Assembly (NCBI GenBank): GCA_017353825.1
Contig: JAFMSC010000012.1
Span: forward strand, 1 to 22,608
Reading direction: 5' to 3'
Source: Hyphomicrobiaceae bacterium
GTDB taxonomy: Bacteria; Pseudomonadota; Alphaproteobacteria; Rhizobiales; Hyphomicrobiaceae
Length of the DNA stretch: 22,608 nucleotides
The notes under the pieces were generated by a model. The model was not told the origin of the DNA, made no database searches, and saw only the letters and a program-made list of their open reading frames with translations. Below, in pieces: positions 22,385 to 22,608 of the stretch. A program made the position numbers and the translations under genes. Position 1 is the stretch's first letter. Each line of letters begins with the position of its first letter.

Positions 22385-22608
22385 ATGCAGAAGCAATCGC
22401 CGGACACGGACTCGGTCATTAGCATATCCGGGCTCTCCAAGACCTACGGATCAGGCTTCCGGGCGCTCCAGCGCATCGATCTCGAAATCCGCCGCGGCGA
22501 GATTTTTGCGCTGCTCGGACCGAATGGCGCGGGCAAGACGACGCTCATCAACATTATCTGCGGCATTGTCACCCCCAGCCAGGGTCGCATCACGGTCGAG
22601 GGGCCCCC
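22385..22608 (+). CDS. ABC transporter ATP-binding protein (N-terminal part only)
   Basis: The window ends after about 74 codons. The translation from ATG 22385 contains ISISGLSKTYGSGFRALQRI, DLEIRRGEIFALLGPNGAGK with the Walker A motif GPNGAGKT, and TLINIICGIVTPSQGRI. This is the nucleotide-binding start of an ABC ATPase in the COG1131 (CcmA/YadG-like) group, usually paired with an ABC-2 type permease encoded downstream. GGAGGAAGG at 22366-22374 gives a good ribosome binding site. It is separated from the preceding gene by a terminator and so begins a new transcript. The substrate cannot be judged from this part. Confidence 0.9.
   Translation, partial: MQKQSPDTDSVISISGLSKTYGSGFRALQRIDLEIRRGEIFALLGPNGAGKTTLINIICGIVTPSQGRITVEGP

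Overview
The window is GC-rich, densely coding DNA with the character of an alphaproteobacterial chromosome, probably Hyphomicrobiales (Rhizobiales) or a close relative. This rests on an RcdA/DUF1465 gene (a family tied to the alphaproteobacterial CtrA cell-cycle circuit), a Phasin_2-type polyhydroxyalkanoate granule protein, and the style of the acyl-CoA enzymes. The placement is inferred from gene content; no rRNA or other taxonomic marker is present.

Layout. 1-1170 (-): 3' truncated MFS transporter with a 17-bp tandem repeat in its leader. 1391-2930 (+): three tandem copies of a small secreted four-cysteine protein, two intact and the third broken by several frameshifts and a stop. 3060-4490 (+): aldehyde dehydrogenase of the succinate-semialdehyde type. 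4993-9868 (-): a same-strand run of cyclase-family hydrolase, family III CoA-transferase, ThDP-dependent 2-hydroxyacyl-CoA lyase-like enzyme, and phasin. About 10.0-11.0 kb (-): decayed remains of an outer-membrane barrel gene followed by a PCu(A)C copper chaperone gene. 11606-15878 (+): a complete RND efflux adaptor and pump pair. 16078-16662 (+): rcdA. 17286-17711 (+): a DUF4186 protein. 17722-19962 (-): CitE-like lyase, MaoC-like hydratase and NAD kinase. 20101-20430 (+): cutA. 20897-22270 (+): an unfamiliar membrane protein with a cytoplasmic winged-helix-like tail, followed by a strong terminator. 22385-end (+): start of an ABC transporter ATPase.

How the genes may work together. The CoA-transferase and 2-hydroxyacyl-CoA lyase resemble the Frc/Oxc oxalate pair, but the lyase carries the HACL-type active-site signature. 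Formyl-CoA released by the lyase could serve the transferase as CoA donor, and an aldehyde product could feed the nearby aldehyde dehydrogenase. MaoC and CitE-like genes form a second acyl-CoA pair. These pathway links are inference.

The points most worth a second look are the membrane-anchored winged-helix-like protein, the putative formyl-CoA cycle, the decayed copper locus, the partly decayed secreted-protein array, and a REP/BIME-like palindrome pair between nadK and cutA. Large genes in the window, such as the 1026-residue RND pump, are uninterrupted, which argues that the frameshifts in the three broken genes are real decay and not poor sequence.
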